Assembly: GCA_003427395.1 (NCBI GenBank)
Contig: BFEA01000644.1
Span: forward strand, 266,334 to 286,838
Length of the DNA: 20,505 nt
Reading direction: 5' to 3'
Source of the DNA: Chara braunii
Taxonomy: Eukaryota; Streptophyta; Charophyceae; Charales; Characeae
Position 1 is the stretch's first letter, and each line of letters starts with the position of its first letter. Under the pieces are notes generated by a model. That model saw nothing but the letters and a program-made list of their open reading frames with translations, had not been told where the DNA came from and did no database searches. This document shows, in pieces, positions 1 through 9,570 of this stretch. Position numbers and translations under genes: made by a program.

Positions 1-20
1 AAAAAAAAAAAAAAAAAAAA
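1..20 (+). repeat. Poly-A run at the window edge
   Basis: Twenty A residues open the window, and the last A is the first base of the ATG at 20. Read in the gag frame they are lysine codons, so the frame stays open to the edge. The run could be a genuine A tract, the end of a neighbouring insertion, or a contig-end artefact; the sequence alone does not decide. Confidence 0.7.
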
Positions 21-1723
21 TGGATGCGGAAGGAGTCTATCTATCTTCGATAGGCGGCGAAGTTAAAACACAAGAATCAAGGACGAGCACCCCAGTTAGG
101 AAAATGACAACTGATGTCACAAAGGACGCCGAAAAATTGAGGAAGGCCCTAAAAGAGTTAGAAACTACAGCCACAGAACTCGAGGAACGCACTTCCAAGA
201 GTGAAGGGTGGAGGAAAGACGTTCTAAACAGAAATAGAGTAGTCGGATTCTCGGATCCCGGTACAAGGGAACCATATAAGGAAACCACGAGCCAACCTTA
301 CAGAATGACATACACACCAGGCTCCTACGTATCCCCCTTCCTGGGAGCACAAGCCTTCCAATTACCGGCACTGTCCGGAATCCAAACAATCTTCACAGGG
401 AAGAATGTTTCAGAATTTCTAGACGACTGGGAGGTACTGGGGATGAGAGCGGAATGGAGCGATCAGGAGATGATTATAAATTTACTCCACCACACAGCCC
501 CCAAGATGGATCGCGAAGTCAGAGAAGCCATTCCGGACAGTTGGCGTTGGCTAATATTCAAAGAAAGGATTACAAGAATCTTCACATGGAATGAAACATC
601 CTATTCAATAGAAGATCTAAAAGAAATGAAAAAACAGGAGGACGAGAGTCTAGTAGCGTTCGCAAGGAGATATGAGAAGACTTCGATTCCTCTAGTAGAA
701 GGTGGATTTATGGGCGAAATAGAAAGGTGCGGAATATTCCTAGGATTTCTGTCTCGAGAAAAGCGAGACAAGATTATGAGGGATCTTCCCTCTAAGGTAA
801 CGTTCAGTCAAGTCAAAGCTTTAACCTATGACACCGAAGGCCAAAGCGCGAAAGCACACCTCGCGAGGGTTCTTGACAATCTAGGAAAAGGCGTAACCAC
901 AGAAAAAGGAGGAGGAAAATCGCAATTCGAGGATAGGAGACCCAGAACCGAAGGAAGGGACACCTACGCGAGCTCACCTAGAAGAGGGGACACAACCAAA
1001 AACGAGGGCGAATGGAGGAAAGGAAACAGGAGTGACTGGAAAAGAAATGACGTGGAATGGGGAACCTCCAAGTGGTCAAATACAAAGGATAACAGGTGGA
1101 AGCCAAAATATGAGATAGAAGCAAAAAGACCAGACAGACGAGAAAAGGAGATCGCAAGACAGATAGAAGTACTAAAGGCGGCAGTAGAGAGATTGCAAAG
1201 TAATTACCAGAGAAAGGAGGAAACCCCTGTCCGGACCATGCGCGACAAAACCGACCCTAGCCCAAAGCGAACGTGGAATGATAAAGCATGTATATACTGC
1301 GGAGATGAAGACCACCGCAAAAGAGATTGCCAAGCAATGTTAAACGCACTAAAAGAAGGGATCATTGAACTCGACGATCGAAAATACGTCATTTGGGTAA
1401 ATGAAGGCAAACCGATACCCTTCCTACCCTCGATGAAGATTAATGTAGACATCCGAAGGAGGAGGATGAATGAAGCAAAGGGGAAGCAATCCGAGGATCA
1501 ATTACCAGCCAAAATCTCTCAAGTCACCTTTGAAGATCATTTCGACGAACCACCTGAAAACCCAGGTATAAGAATTTCATCCATTAAGTTTGAGGAGGCG
1601 GAAAATAACGGAGAAGTCTACGTACGTACCCACGGCATCGGCGAGGTCGGCGAGTCAAGCAACATAAAGAAAGAGGATCAAGATCAACCTATGACAGACG
1701 ACCAAATCGAGTCGCCCAAGTGA
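20..1723 (+). pseudogene. Retrotransposon Gag-like protein (567 codons, CCHC zinc knuckle)
   Basis: Gag packages element RNA into cytoplasmic virus-like particles. Residues 1-70 are charged and probably coiled-coil. Residues about 120-290 match the retrotransposon Gag capsid layout, with a W-rich segment and an E-rich, K-rich stretch reading ESLVAFARRYEKT. Residues 290-410 are a basic, low-complexity linker. A CCHC knuckle, C-x2-C-x4-H-x4-C (CIYCGDEDHRKRDC), lies at residues 424-437 (nt 1289-1330) and should bind RNA. An acidic tail follows. The ATG at 20 is only the first available one, because the frame is open to the window edge. The TGA at 1721 is followed in the same frame by a basic stretch and then the protease, so the stop is probably a secondary mutation that cut gag from pol. 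Confidence 0.88.
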
Positions 1724-2296
1724 CCACAATCCCGTAGAAAACGAGCAGCCAAGAAGTTCCACCTTAAAAGCTCGCTAGACGAAGTCGATTTACGATAACC
1801 TTTAAGAAGGGCCATGGATATGCCAATCCCTATCACCCTCAAGGAATTCATAGCAGGCTGTGGCCCGGCAAGGGATGAATTAATAGGCATGATGAGGAAA
1901 ACTAAAGTACCGCTACAAAAGACAACTTCTGGACAACAGAAGGAGGAGGTGAAAACCTCAGTCCTAACGGCACTAACCGAAGGAGACAAACCAGTACAAA
2001 CCAGCGAAGGCGGAAGCAACTACTTTTACGTCCTTGTCAGTGGAAAGCTCAATGTCACAGTCAATGGCATAGGGATGGAGGCTATAGTCGACGACGGGTC
2101 CGAGTCCACCGTTTGTGAGGACAAGGTGGCCAGAAACCTTGGCTTAGAGGTAGACAGACTTTTAGCTATGATCATGATATCCGCTAACAAACTCAAGCAA
2201 CGTGCGCTCGGGGTATGCCACAAAGCCAAGATAGTGGTTGCTGGAGTTGAGGTCACTGTGCCCGTCTTTGCATTGAGAACTGCTCTTCAGAAATAA
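1724..2296 (+). pseudogene. Retropepsin-like aspartic protease segment
   Basis: This is the segment that would cleave the Gag-Pol polyprotein. It reads in the gag frame, is crossed by a TAA at 1796, and is open from the ATG at 1814 for 160 codons. The retropepsin core is seen as a hydrophobic strand (YFYVLVSGKLNVTV) followed by AIVDDGSES at residues 90-98 from that ATG. This aligns with the family's A-[LI]-[IV]-D-[TS]-G-S-E active-site loop, with the first Asp (nt 2090) as the catalytic one. The Thr/Ser after it is replaced by Asp, a change that in this family usually abolishes or weakens activity. The frame is lost after codon 160 near 2280-2295, and a forward reading shifted by one carries the end of the protease (IILRRTWL). 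Confidence 0.82.
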
Positions 2297-2984
2297 TTCT
2301 TAGAAGAACATGGCTGACACGGGTAAACGCCACCACCGAAAATAAACGAGACGGAAGTCAGACGGTTACCATCGATGGACCTCAAGGTAGCAGGTTTACC
2401 TTGAAGACCGTGAATGAATTTGACAACCGTCACAAGATCTCATTGCAAAACAAAGGACGACTGAACACAAGAAGTTGCAAAATAATATCTGAAGACCTTA
2501 CACTAGGACCGCATAAAGTAAGAGGAAAAAAGATTGACTTTGAGGACCTAGAAACTAAGTATGTGGTAGACGGAACAGTCTATGAGAAAGAGGCTGACAA
2601 CGAGGAATTCGGTGGATGTATAAACCTTTCTTTTTTGGAGGAATTCCCCCACACGGCGGGGGAAAGAGATACAAAACTGTAGCCCAAAAAGTCAAGCCAG
2701 CCGCGGTCAGTCGTGATAAGACCGGGGAAATAGGGATCACTGAAGAAGAAATTACTCAGATGATCTGGGAACGAAAGGCCACTGAAGGGCAGAGAATCAC
2801 TGAAGACAGGTTAAAGGAAATGGATATAAGCGACGGAAACATAACGCAAAAGGAGAGAGAACTCATAATAGAAACATTAAGATCATGCGACAAAGCAGTA
2901 GCCTTCTGTGACGCTGAAAGAGGGCGAATAGATCCACGATATGTTAAACCTGCAAGAATTTATACGGTCCCTGACACTCCATGG
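2297..2984 (+). pseudogene. Protease-RT connection, frameshifted
   Basis: Coding similarity passes through two other forward frames here. From about 2293 to about 2650 one frame reads the protease C-terminal strand, then DGSQTVTIDGPQ and ETKYVVDGTVYE. From about 2655 to about 3005 another frame reads KRYKTVAQKVKPAAV and YTVPDTPWNDAGWK, the usual lead-in to gypsy-type RT. The first switch lies near 2280-2295. The second lies around a run of five C (2646-2650) and a run of five G (2658-2662), typical places for a one-base slip. The third switch returns to the original frame between 2985 and 3010. Each shift is an indel, either real decay or a sequencing error; several are present, which favours decay. 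Confidence 0.8.
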
Positions 2985-4585
2985 AACGATGCAGGATGGA
3001 AGTGTGCGCAAAGGAAAAGGAGGTCATAGTAGACTTCATGAAGGAGAAGATAAGGACATTTGTAGCGGAACCTTGTGAGAGCGCCTACGCCAATCGCTGG
3101 TTCTTCATAAGGAAATCAAACGGCAAACTACGATGGATACAGGACTTACAGAAGACAAACAAGGTCACAGTGAGAGACGTTGGATCAATCCCAAACGCGG
3201 ATCTTCTATCCGAAGGCTCAGCAGAACGTTCAATTTACTCAGTCTGCGATTTTTTTTCGGGATATGATGAGATACCGCTAGACTACAGAGACCGACATCT
3301 AACTGCGATGCATACACCATTAGGCTTAGTTCAAATGATGGTGGTACCGATGGGATGGACTAACGGTGTCGCAGTCTTTCAGAGAGCGATGGTCGCCGTT
3401 CTAGGGGAGCTCATACCAAATCTGGTAGAGGTTTTCCTGGATGACTTCCCGATCAAAGGACCATACGACAAAGATGAGACAGAGGTAAGACCTGGAGTGA
3501 GAAAATTCGTAGCCACTCATGCAGAGGATATCAAGAAAGTACTAGTTAAGTTAGAGGATGCAAACCTTACGGTCAGTGGAACAAAAAGCAGATGGGCAGT
3601 ATCTTCTATAAAGATATTAGGTTACATCTGCGACAAGGATGGCAGACGCCCAGATCCGGCAAAGTTAGAAAAACTTATGAAATGGCCAACTCCCCTCAGA
3701 CATATTACTGACATACGCCAGTTTCTAGGAGTGGTCGGATTCTGGAGGAATTTCATAAAAGGCTATGCTGCAAAGGCCGAACCCCTACGAAAGCTCTTGC
3801 GCAAGGGAGTAGAACGGCAATGGACGAGTGAACAAGAGGATACAGTAAGAACGTTAAAAGATGAGTTTAAAGAAGGAGGTCAAGTCCTTGGAGTACCTTA
3901 CTTCGAAGACGAGGAAAACCGCCCATTCGTCGTATGTACGGATGCGGGACTTGCCTCTATTGGTGGAGTCTTGGCTCAAAAGGATCAAGCCGGCAATGAA
4001 AGGCCTCTCAGATTCCAGAGTAAAACCTTAAACACCACCGAAAGGAACTACTCACAATTTAAGAAAGAAGTTCTAGGAGTCTTACATCGCTTAAATATTT
4101 TCCGACATTATATTTACGGGCGAAGGTTCGTACTGCGGGTCGACCCAACGGCAGTGGCAGCTGTCTTACAAAGAGACTTCTCATTGACAGATCCAACGGT
4201 CACCAGATGGCTCATGCATATAAGGATGTTTGACTACGTAGTAGACCGAATATCCGGAGCTAAGAACTCGGTTGCTGATGGTCTCTCGCACATCCCTCTA
4301 GAAGAAGGAGATCTAGGGTCGCCTTGTGGTATTGACAATTTTTTACAAATGGACATAAGCTCCTTAAAAATAGAACCCACTGCAGGAGGAACTTCCTTGT
4401 TTCTTGAAAATCTATACATTGGCAAATATCATAAGATAGGGCGTTATCTTATAGGGGAAATCGAATTAGATGACAAGCTCAGGAAGGAAGCGCAACAATA
4501 TTGCCTCAAGGCAGGACACCTCTTTAAGAAACCACCTAAAAATGGAATGCCAATGAGAGTGGTCTGTGATGAGGACGAGCGCTGA
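2981..4585 (+). pseudogene. Reverse transcriptase and RNase H of Ty3/gypsy type
   Basis: This is the best preserved part, 534 open codons. It would copy element RNA into DNA and degrade the RNA strand. The RT fingers and palm contain NGKLRWIQDLQKTN, the SVCDFFSGYDEIPL strand, PMGWTNGVAVFQRAM, and the catalytic box FLDD at residues 152-155 (nt 3434-3445), equivalent to YxDD. The thumb/connection motifs ILGY and DIRQFLGVVGFWRNFI follow. RNase H retains all four acidic residues: D321 in CTDAG, E363 in FKKEVL, D388 in RVDP and D433 in VADGLS. The first ATG is only the first Met in the frame; the domain really continues from the frameshifted segment upstream. The TGA at 4583 falls in the spacer to integrase. 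No chain break occurs within the catalytic core, so this looks like a fairly recent death. Confidence 0.92.
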
Positions 4586-5212
4586 GAGATAATAGCGGAA
4601 CTTCACGATGGCATCGTCGGAGGACATAGAGGAGTAAAAGAAACTTTTGAAAAAATTAGGAACCTCTACTGGTGGGACGACCTATATAAGGACGTAGAAT
4701 CATACTGTCTGACATGCGTGGAATGCCAGAAGAGAGCGGTAGTTAAATATAAAGAACCCTTATTTCCTTCCTATCCCACAACAATAGGCCAGAAAGTGCA
4801 CGTAGACTTAGCTAAGATGCCCAAGGGAGAAGGAGGAATGAATTACATCATGGACATCAGAGACGACTTGACTGGATTCGTGGAGGCATGGCCACTACGT
4901 CAAAAAACAGGTAAAGCAGTTAGTGGCTATTTGACTGAATATATCACTCGCTACGGCTGAGTAGGCAAAATTGTCATGGATAGGGGATCAGAGTTTATGG
5001 TTAAGGAAGTCCAAGAATTGCTATAAAAAGCGGGAATACGAGTATCGCTATCCACAGCATATCATCCTCAAACTAACGCTCCTGTAGAAAGAGGGCACCA
5101 GTCTCTAGTCAACGCGCTCGCTAAATGGTGCGAAGGAAAGGAGAAGAACTGGCCAAAATATTTGAGATTCGCCGTCTGGGCAGATAACATTACGGTTCGC
5201 TCAACTACATGA
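4586..5212 (+). pseudogene. Integrase: zinc-binding and catalytic core domains with four stops
   Basis: Integrase inserts the cDNA into host chromosomes. An H2C2 zinc module is readable: His codons at 4604 and 4625 (H-x6-H), with Cys at 4715 and 4724 (C-x2-C). The catalytic triad is complete: Asp at 4805 (HVDLAKMP), Asp at 4979 (VMDRGSEF) and Glu at 5087 (NAPVERGH). The last two are 35 residues apart, the family's DD35E spacing, and AYHPQTN precedes the Glu. The chain is cut by TGA 4583, TGA 4958, TAA 5024 and TGA 5210, so no functional enzyme can be made. TAA 5024 and TGA 4583 are compatible with C-to-T changes in CAA and CGA codons, which would fit methylated-cytosine decay; that is inference. 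The longest open piece starts at 4718 and has 80 codons. Confidence 0.9.
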
Positions 5213-6145
5213 TATCCGCCCTATACGTTATGGTTTGGACGCCATTGTCCCTTACCTATAGAATTTCATATCGACTCTTGGCAAACGATTGACTGGGAAG
5301 AAATCTCCACTAGAGAACAGTTGTTGGCCACAAGAATCAAACAAATAGCCGAAACTCTTCGGGATAACATCCTAGACACCATAGACAAATTAAAGATCCA
5401 GAGAGGAAAAGAGAAAGATAGATGGGATAGGAACCTTCGCGTCAGGCAAGAAGGGATACCTACAGGGAGCCTCGTCCTGCTCTATGACTCCTCATTAGAG
5501 AGAACATGGACAGGGAAGCTAGCAAACAGATGGATGGGGCCCTATAAAGTGGTCAAAAGACTAGAAGGCGGAGCCTACTTGATAGAGGAATTAGACGGCA
5601 CACGATGGAAGGAACCGGTGTCTGGAGCCCGTCTAAAAATATTTAAAGACCGAACAGAGGCTATTCCACGTGCGGGAAAAATCAGGCAGAAGGATGAGGT
5701 CCATAGGCACCCAGAAAAAGGTAAGAAGAAGGATCAGCCCTTAGAAGAACCCACACCACCAACCACCTTCGAAGTAGGAGAGCCCTCTAATCGACATACA
5801 ACAGAGACTACGACACAAACCACTTCTCAAGTAACAGAGTCCTCTAGGCGATCTTCAAAAAGGATACAAGACAAACTCCCAGGGGTCCGACATATCCAAC
5901 GGAAACACACCAAGAGCACGAAGGCCGACATCAAAAAGTTGGCGGCGACTGAAAAGGAGAAAAAGAAGAAGGCTAAACAAGTCATCAGAAATGCCCTAAC
6001 AATAGAAAAAACAAAAAACCACCATCGGCATGTTAGATATACTCCACCAGACAAACGCTTAGGCGTCAAAACAAAGCTCACTAAGAGAAAGTCAAACAGC
6101 AAGGAAAAACAAAAGAAAGGCATCCGAGCACGACAGAGAGGATGA
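5213..6145 (+). pseudogene. Integrase C-terminal GPY/F module and basic tail
   Basis: The frame is open from just after the TGA at 5210 to the TGA at 6143, about 310 codons. It begins with the end of the catalytic core (PPYTLWFGRHCPLPIEF), followed by a helical linker. The GPY/F module comes next, with W-M-G-P-Y at nt 5531-5545 inside a beta-rich stretch (KVVKRLEGGAYLIEELDG) that in the family binds DNA. The last 170 residues are Thr/Ser-rich, then extremely Lys-rich (KEKKKKAKQ), a likely nuclear-localisation or DNA-binding tail. There is no chromodomain signature after GPY/F. An ATG at 5321 could start a 274-residue protein, but it would lack the catalytic residues. Confidence 0.87.
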
Positions 6146-6234
6146 TCTTGGGTTGATGGGTAGAGATTAGGAGTCATACATCTTTTGCAAAATTTCCCCC
6201 CTTCAAATCCCAGTACTCGCTCGCCGAGGACGTC

Positions 6235-6253
6235 GAGAAGGGGGGGGGGGGGG
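6235..6253 (+). promoter_or_regulatory. Candidate polypurine tract (plus-strand primer site)
   Basis: GAGAAG runs into 14 consecutive G (6240-6253), giving 19 purines on the coding strand about 90 bp after the pol stop. In LTR retrotransposons such a tract, resistant to RNase H, primes plus-strand DNA just before the 3' LTR. The next bases are C and then TGTTGTCGGG, and LTRs begin with TG. An unbroken run of 14 G is unusually long and could also be a slippage-expanded or mis-sequenced homopolymer. Confidence 0.6.
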
Positions 6254-6947
6254 CTGTTGTCGGGCGGCTACAATACTGTGCCGCCCTTTACTTCCTTTCA
6301 GAGGGCACGCGACGACAACTCCACTCGACAGTATTCTACCTGGCCGGGGTTCACCGGCCATGAGGCAGACCAACACCATAACCATCGAGGTCACCACTGT
6401 TTACCGATCGTGCGACGAGACGACACACCGAAGGGGCAGAATGGCGACATATTTCTTTGGCGTTATTTTGCGTGGTCAGGACTCGCCGACACCGAGGCAG
6501 ACCGATGGTACAATCAAGGGGGATACTTTACCTAGCCGGGGCTCACCGACCATGACGCAGGCGGGCGCCACGGGCAAGGGGGCCACTCGGCTGGTTGGAT
6601 TTTCCTTTGAAGTGGCGGTCCCGCTAGACGAGGGGTCCGCCTAGGCCCAATTGATTCGAGACCGGGTTTTTACTTACGGGGCCCAGCCTGGATTTTCCCT
6701 AAGAGCGGCACCGCTGCTGCGTGGGGACCGCATAGGCCCGGGCAGGCCTGGGACAGGCTCGGGGACAACTGTGGTACCAGGGCGCTGCAAAGGGCCCAGT
6801 TCCCGATGGGAAGGCCCTTTTCGCTAGGAACTTTTCGAAGGCCCAATCAGGCTCGGGCACAGGCCCGGTACCGGGGCGCTGCAAGTTGTCGGCTGCCACA
6901 GAACACACGAGGGCCGAGGCTCGCACTCCGAGAAGGGCCCGGCAGAG

Positions 6948-6956
6948 CATATAAGC
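6948..6956 (+). promoter_or_regulatory. TATA box, possible LTR promoter
   Basis: CATATAAGC stands out in a GC-rich context. In the LTR model it would be the U3 core promoter, with transcription starting roughly 25-35 bp downstream, near 6980. It is a single motif match without a mapped start. Confidence 0.4.
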
Positions 6957-7107
6957 CGAACCGGGCCCAGGCACGGGGGACTCTTCGCATGCACGCACGG
7001 GCGCTCAGGACGGCAGGCGCACAACGGAGGTGCTCGGGACACTTCGGCATGCAGGGACGGGAGCACGAGAGACAGGCGCACCGAGGAACCATGCACCGTC
7101 GCGCGCA

Positions 7108-7240
7108 CAGGAGGAGCACGCTCGCTATCGCTTGCGGGGGATCCACCTACGGGAGCTCGCACGCTATCACACGCGGGGAGCCACCTACGGGAGCTCGCGC
7201 GCTATCGCGCGCAAGGAGAACCACCCACGGGATAGCTGAC
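7108..7240 (+). repeat. 38-bp degenerate tandem repeat, about three units
   Basis: Units carry CCACCTACGGGAGCTCGC followed by a GCTATC core. The phrase starts at 7143 and again at 7181 (38 bp apart), with a partial unit before and a diverged one (CCACCCACGGG) after. The GCGCGC content gives short self-complementary stretches. Confidence 0.7.
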
Positions 7241-7389
7241 CGTGGGGGAGAACCGCGCAACCACTCGCACGCACTCGCGCACACGTGATCGAGCACACGG
7301 CTGCTTACCTGCACGCACACTTGCGCATCATTGCGGACTCGCGCACGGAGGTTCGAACACTCGCGCACCACCGCACGCACTGGAGGAGT

Positions 7390-7560
7390 ACCGCGCTGTT
7401 GCGCATGCACCGCGCACGACTGGCGCACTGTCGGAGGAGAGTTGCGCTGTTGCGCGCGCACCCGCACACGACTGGCGCACTGTTGGAGGAGGGTTGCGCT
7501 GTTGCGCGTGCACCCGCGCACCACTGGGACACCGTCGGCGGAGGAGCACACTTTCACGCG
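7390..7560 (+). repeat. 51-52-bp tandem repeat, three units
   Basis: CTGTTGCGC recurs at 7396, 7447 and 7499, each time followed by a CGCAC-rich stretch, ACTGGCGCACTG (CACTGGGACACCG in the last) and GGAGGAG. The period of 51-52 bp and high GC match the style of the neighbouring arrays. Confidence 0.75.
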
Positions 7561-7864
7561 CGCGCTCCCTTTCTCACTGGCGGATCATCTGAGGAGGAGC
7601 GCGCAGACTTGGACAACGCACGAATATGGGCGCACGGACTTCGACCAGANGCACAACAGAACACGCACGGAGCANCCACGCGGGACCAGGTGCATACGGG
7701 GTGAGTACGGACGGNNCGGGACATCAGCACGTACGAGCACACGGGCGCATAATCGCGCGTNACTTTCTGCGCACCAGCGGGTACATACACNCGAGTGCCC
7801 AACTGCGCACCTGCAGGGAGGAACGGTGAGCTTGCGCACCAGCACACACCCCGCACACCTCTGA

Positions 7865-8110
7865 GATTGAACGGAGAGCGCAGCGGAGCTGTGCATACCT
7901 GCGCGCATCCGNGCACGGGAAGGGAGAGCGCAGCGGAGCAGCGCANGCNTGCGCGCATCCGCGCACGGGGAGAGAGGGCGTAGCGGANCCGTGCACGCTT
8001 GTGCGCATCCGNGTGCNGAGAGAGAGGNNGGAACCGCGCACACGNGGAGAGAGAACCGCAGGGAAGCTGCGCACTTGAGCGCGCCCTTGCGCGCNGGGAG
8101 AGGGAGCAGC
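7865..8110 (+). repeat. 50-bp tandem repeat, three clear units and decayed ones
   Basis: GAGAGCGCAGCGGAGC and its variant recur with the CAGCGG core at 7881, 7931 and 7981, exactly 50 bp apart. Each unit also has CGCATCCGNGCACGGG. Further decayed units continue to about 8110. Several N calls lie in these units. Confidence 0.75.
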
Positions 8111-8524
8111 GTGAGCTTGCGAACGNGTNCGGGCACCTGAGCACCACTACGCGCGACCCCGGGGACAGCGGGGAGTGCAGNCGCNGACCGCTGCGCTTAC
8201 ATNCGCGCACCTTCGGGGGAATATCGAGCACGNCTGTGTGCAGATCCACGGGAGGGGNCGGCTCGTTGTCNCCCGCAACCACTCGACAGCGGGCTNAGAG
8301 AAGGGGCCATCGGCCACAGTCAATCGAGCTCAGCTGGGCGTCAGTCAAGACAACANCTTTGTGTTCTTTCCGGGTGGACGGANTGGNNNGGTACTTTAGG
8401 CGAAGACCNGACAGGACTGGGCTACTGGCCGCGGATTGGGAGATCGNACCGAGCCGGGCCTTAGGGCCTAGGTTGGGACACCAGACTGGATCAGGCCGTG
8501 AAGGGGCGCTTTANCGATCGGGGA

Positions 8525-9120
8525 CTTTTNCGGGCGAGCACTCTACCGAAGGGGGATTCTACCGGANGGGTACTCTACCGAAGGGGGCATTCTACCGGAG
8601 GGGGACTCCATCGAGGGGGGCACTCTACCGGAGGTCACTCTACCGAAGGGGACACCTTTACCGATCAGGCACTTTTACCGAGCGAGTATTCTATCGAAGG
8701 AGCACTTTTTCCGAACGGACACTATTACCGAGCGGGCATTTTACCGAGTGATCACTTTTAGCGAGCGGACATTTCACCAAGTGGTACTTCACCGAGCGGA
8801 TATATTTACCGAACGGGCATTTTACCGGAGCTGGCACTTTTTTACCGAGCGGGTACTTCACCGAGCGGGTACTTCACCGAGCGGACATTTTTACCGAGTC
8901 GGTACTTTTCCGAAGGGGTACTTTCGCGAAGTGAGCTTTCCGAAGGGGTACGCCCGAAGGGGGCTTCTCGAGCGGGTACTTTCGTGAAGCAGGCTTTCCG
9001 AAGGGGTACTTTCACGAAGTGGGCTTTCCGAAGGGGTACGTCCGAAGGGGAGTGGTACTTTCAGGAAGCAGGCCTTCCGAAGAGGGACTTTCGTGGAGTG
9101 ACTTTCCAAAGGGGTACACC
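8525..9120 (+). repeat. 16-18-bp degenerate minisatellite, some 35 units
   Basis: The consensus is close to ACTTTTACCGAGCGGGT. An early block favours CTACCGAAGGGGG, the middle favours TTACCGAGCGGGC, and the end favours CTTTCCGAAGGGGTAC. This graded change in unit sequence along the array is what local duplication followed by drift produces. Open frames here repeat STEG/STGG-like or RRG-like peptides and are not treated as genes. Confidence 0.8.
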
Positions 9121-9125
9121 CGAAC

Positions 9126-9570
9126 TATGGTCACGGTGGATCTGGAGCTTTGGCCCCGATGGGCGAGGGAGGCTACTTCCGACATCGAGAGTTCGAGCAC
9201 GGTCCCTTGGGATCGACATGCACGGTACAGGCGACATCCAATTGGGAGGAGGATTCGACGACGCTTGTTAACAAGGTCTGTAGGGACTCAGACAGACTTC
9301 CCAGACACAGGAGCGAGGTGTACGGCTGAGGCCGGAACGAGTGTTTCCCATTCCATTGTTTTAGACTGAATGAAACTACTTCTATTATTTCTGCCAGACA
9401 GTGTTTCGTGAGTTTCTTCTTGCATTGTTCACGGTCGGCTACGACACTTGTACTTGTTGATGTGGACTGACATGTTTTCTGCAGGTTACAGGAGCCCCGA
9501 CCGACCCCTCCCGCGGGTGACAGACGCGGCGCGAGACATAGGGTTCGGACGGCGTGCCGGCAGACCCCTT
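9126..9570. other. Non-repetitive spacer without a supportable gene
   Basis: After the minisatellite the sequence becomes ordinary in composition. A T-rich part at about 9350-9480 ends in TGTTTTCTGCAG (9473-9484), preceded by a GACTGAC-like branch site, which resembles a forward-strand 3' splice site. No donor or flanking coding sequence supports an intron. Confidence 0.4.

Larger units (their letters stand above)
1..6254 (+). mobile_element. Decayed Ty3/gypsy-type LTR retrotransposon, internal region (5' end cut off)
   Basis: The domain order gag (CCHC knuckle), aspartic protease, reverse transcriptase, RNase H, integrase (H2C2, DD35E, GPY/F) is that of Ty3/gypsy (Metaviridae); Ty1/copia places integrase before RT. 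Every recognisable domain except the protease-RT linker reads in the same forward frame, so the ancestor had a single gag-pol frame. In-frame stops lie at 1721, 1796, 4583, 4958, 5024 and 5210, and frameshifts near 2280-2295, 2646-2662 and 2985-3010. No 5' LTR or primer-binding site is in the window. A purine tract at 6235-6253 ends the internal region. The copy cannot express a full polyprotein. I infer a relict that would need proteins from an intact relative to move. Confidence 0.93.
6255..9125 (+). mobile_element. Putative long 3' LTR or element-associated GC-rich repeat region
   Basis: This stretch begins with TGTTGTC directly after the purine tract, is strongly GC-rich, holds a single TATA box, and consists of successive degenerate tandem repeats. 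A 35-bp phrase around ACCTGGCCGGGG at about 6339 recurs near 6530. A block starting CAGGCTCGGG at 6754 recurs 94 bp later at 6848. No second LTR copy is available in the window, so neither the end nor the LTR identity can be proven. Long overlapping frames on both strands here are Arg/Ala/His-rich by-products of base composition and repeats, not genes. Confidence 0.4.

Noticed and set aside
5600-6145. Chromodomain after the integrase GPY/F module
   Set aside because: The tail is low-complexity, Thr- and Lys-rich, without the aromatic cage pattern.
6699-7864. Overlapping open frames of 60-180 codons on both strands
   Set aside because: The region is very GC-rich and repetitive, so stops are rare in all frames. 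The peptides are Arg/Ala/His/Cys-rich and lack domains.
8348-8354. GACAACA as the 3' end of the LTR, matching TGTTGTC at 6255
   Set aside because: It is a 7-bp match without a target duplication or a change in sequence character at that point.
8498-8987. Forward frames with repeated STEG/TGG or FTERAFYR-like peptides
   Set aside because: They are translations of the 16-18-bp minisatellite; unit length varies and N calls are included.
9455-9484. Intron 3' splice site (branch-like GACTGAC and TTTTCTGCAG)
   Set aside because: No matching donor or coding exon on the plus strand.
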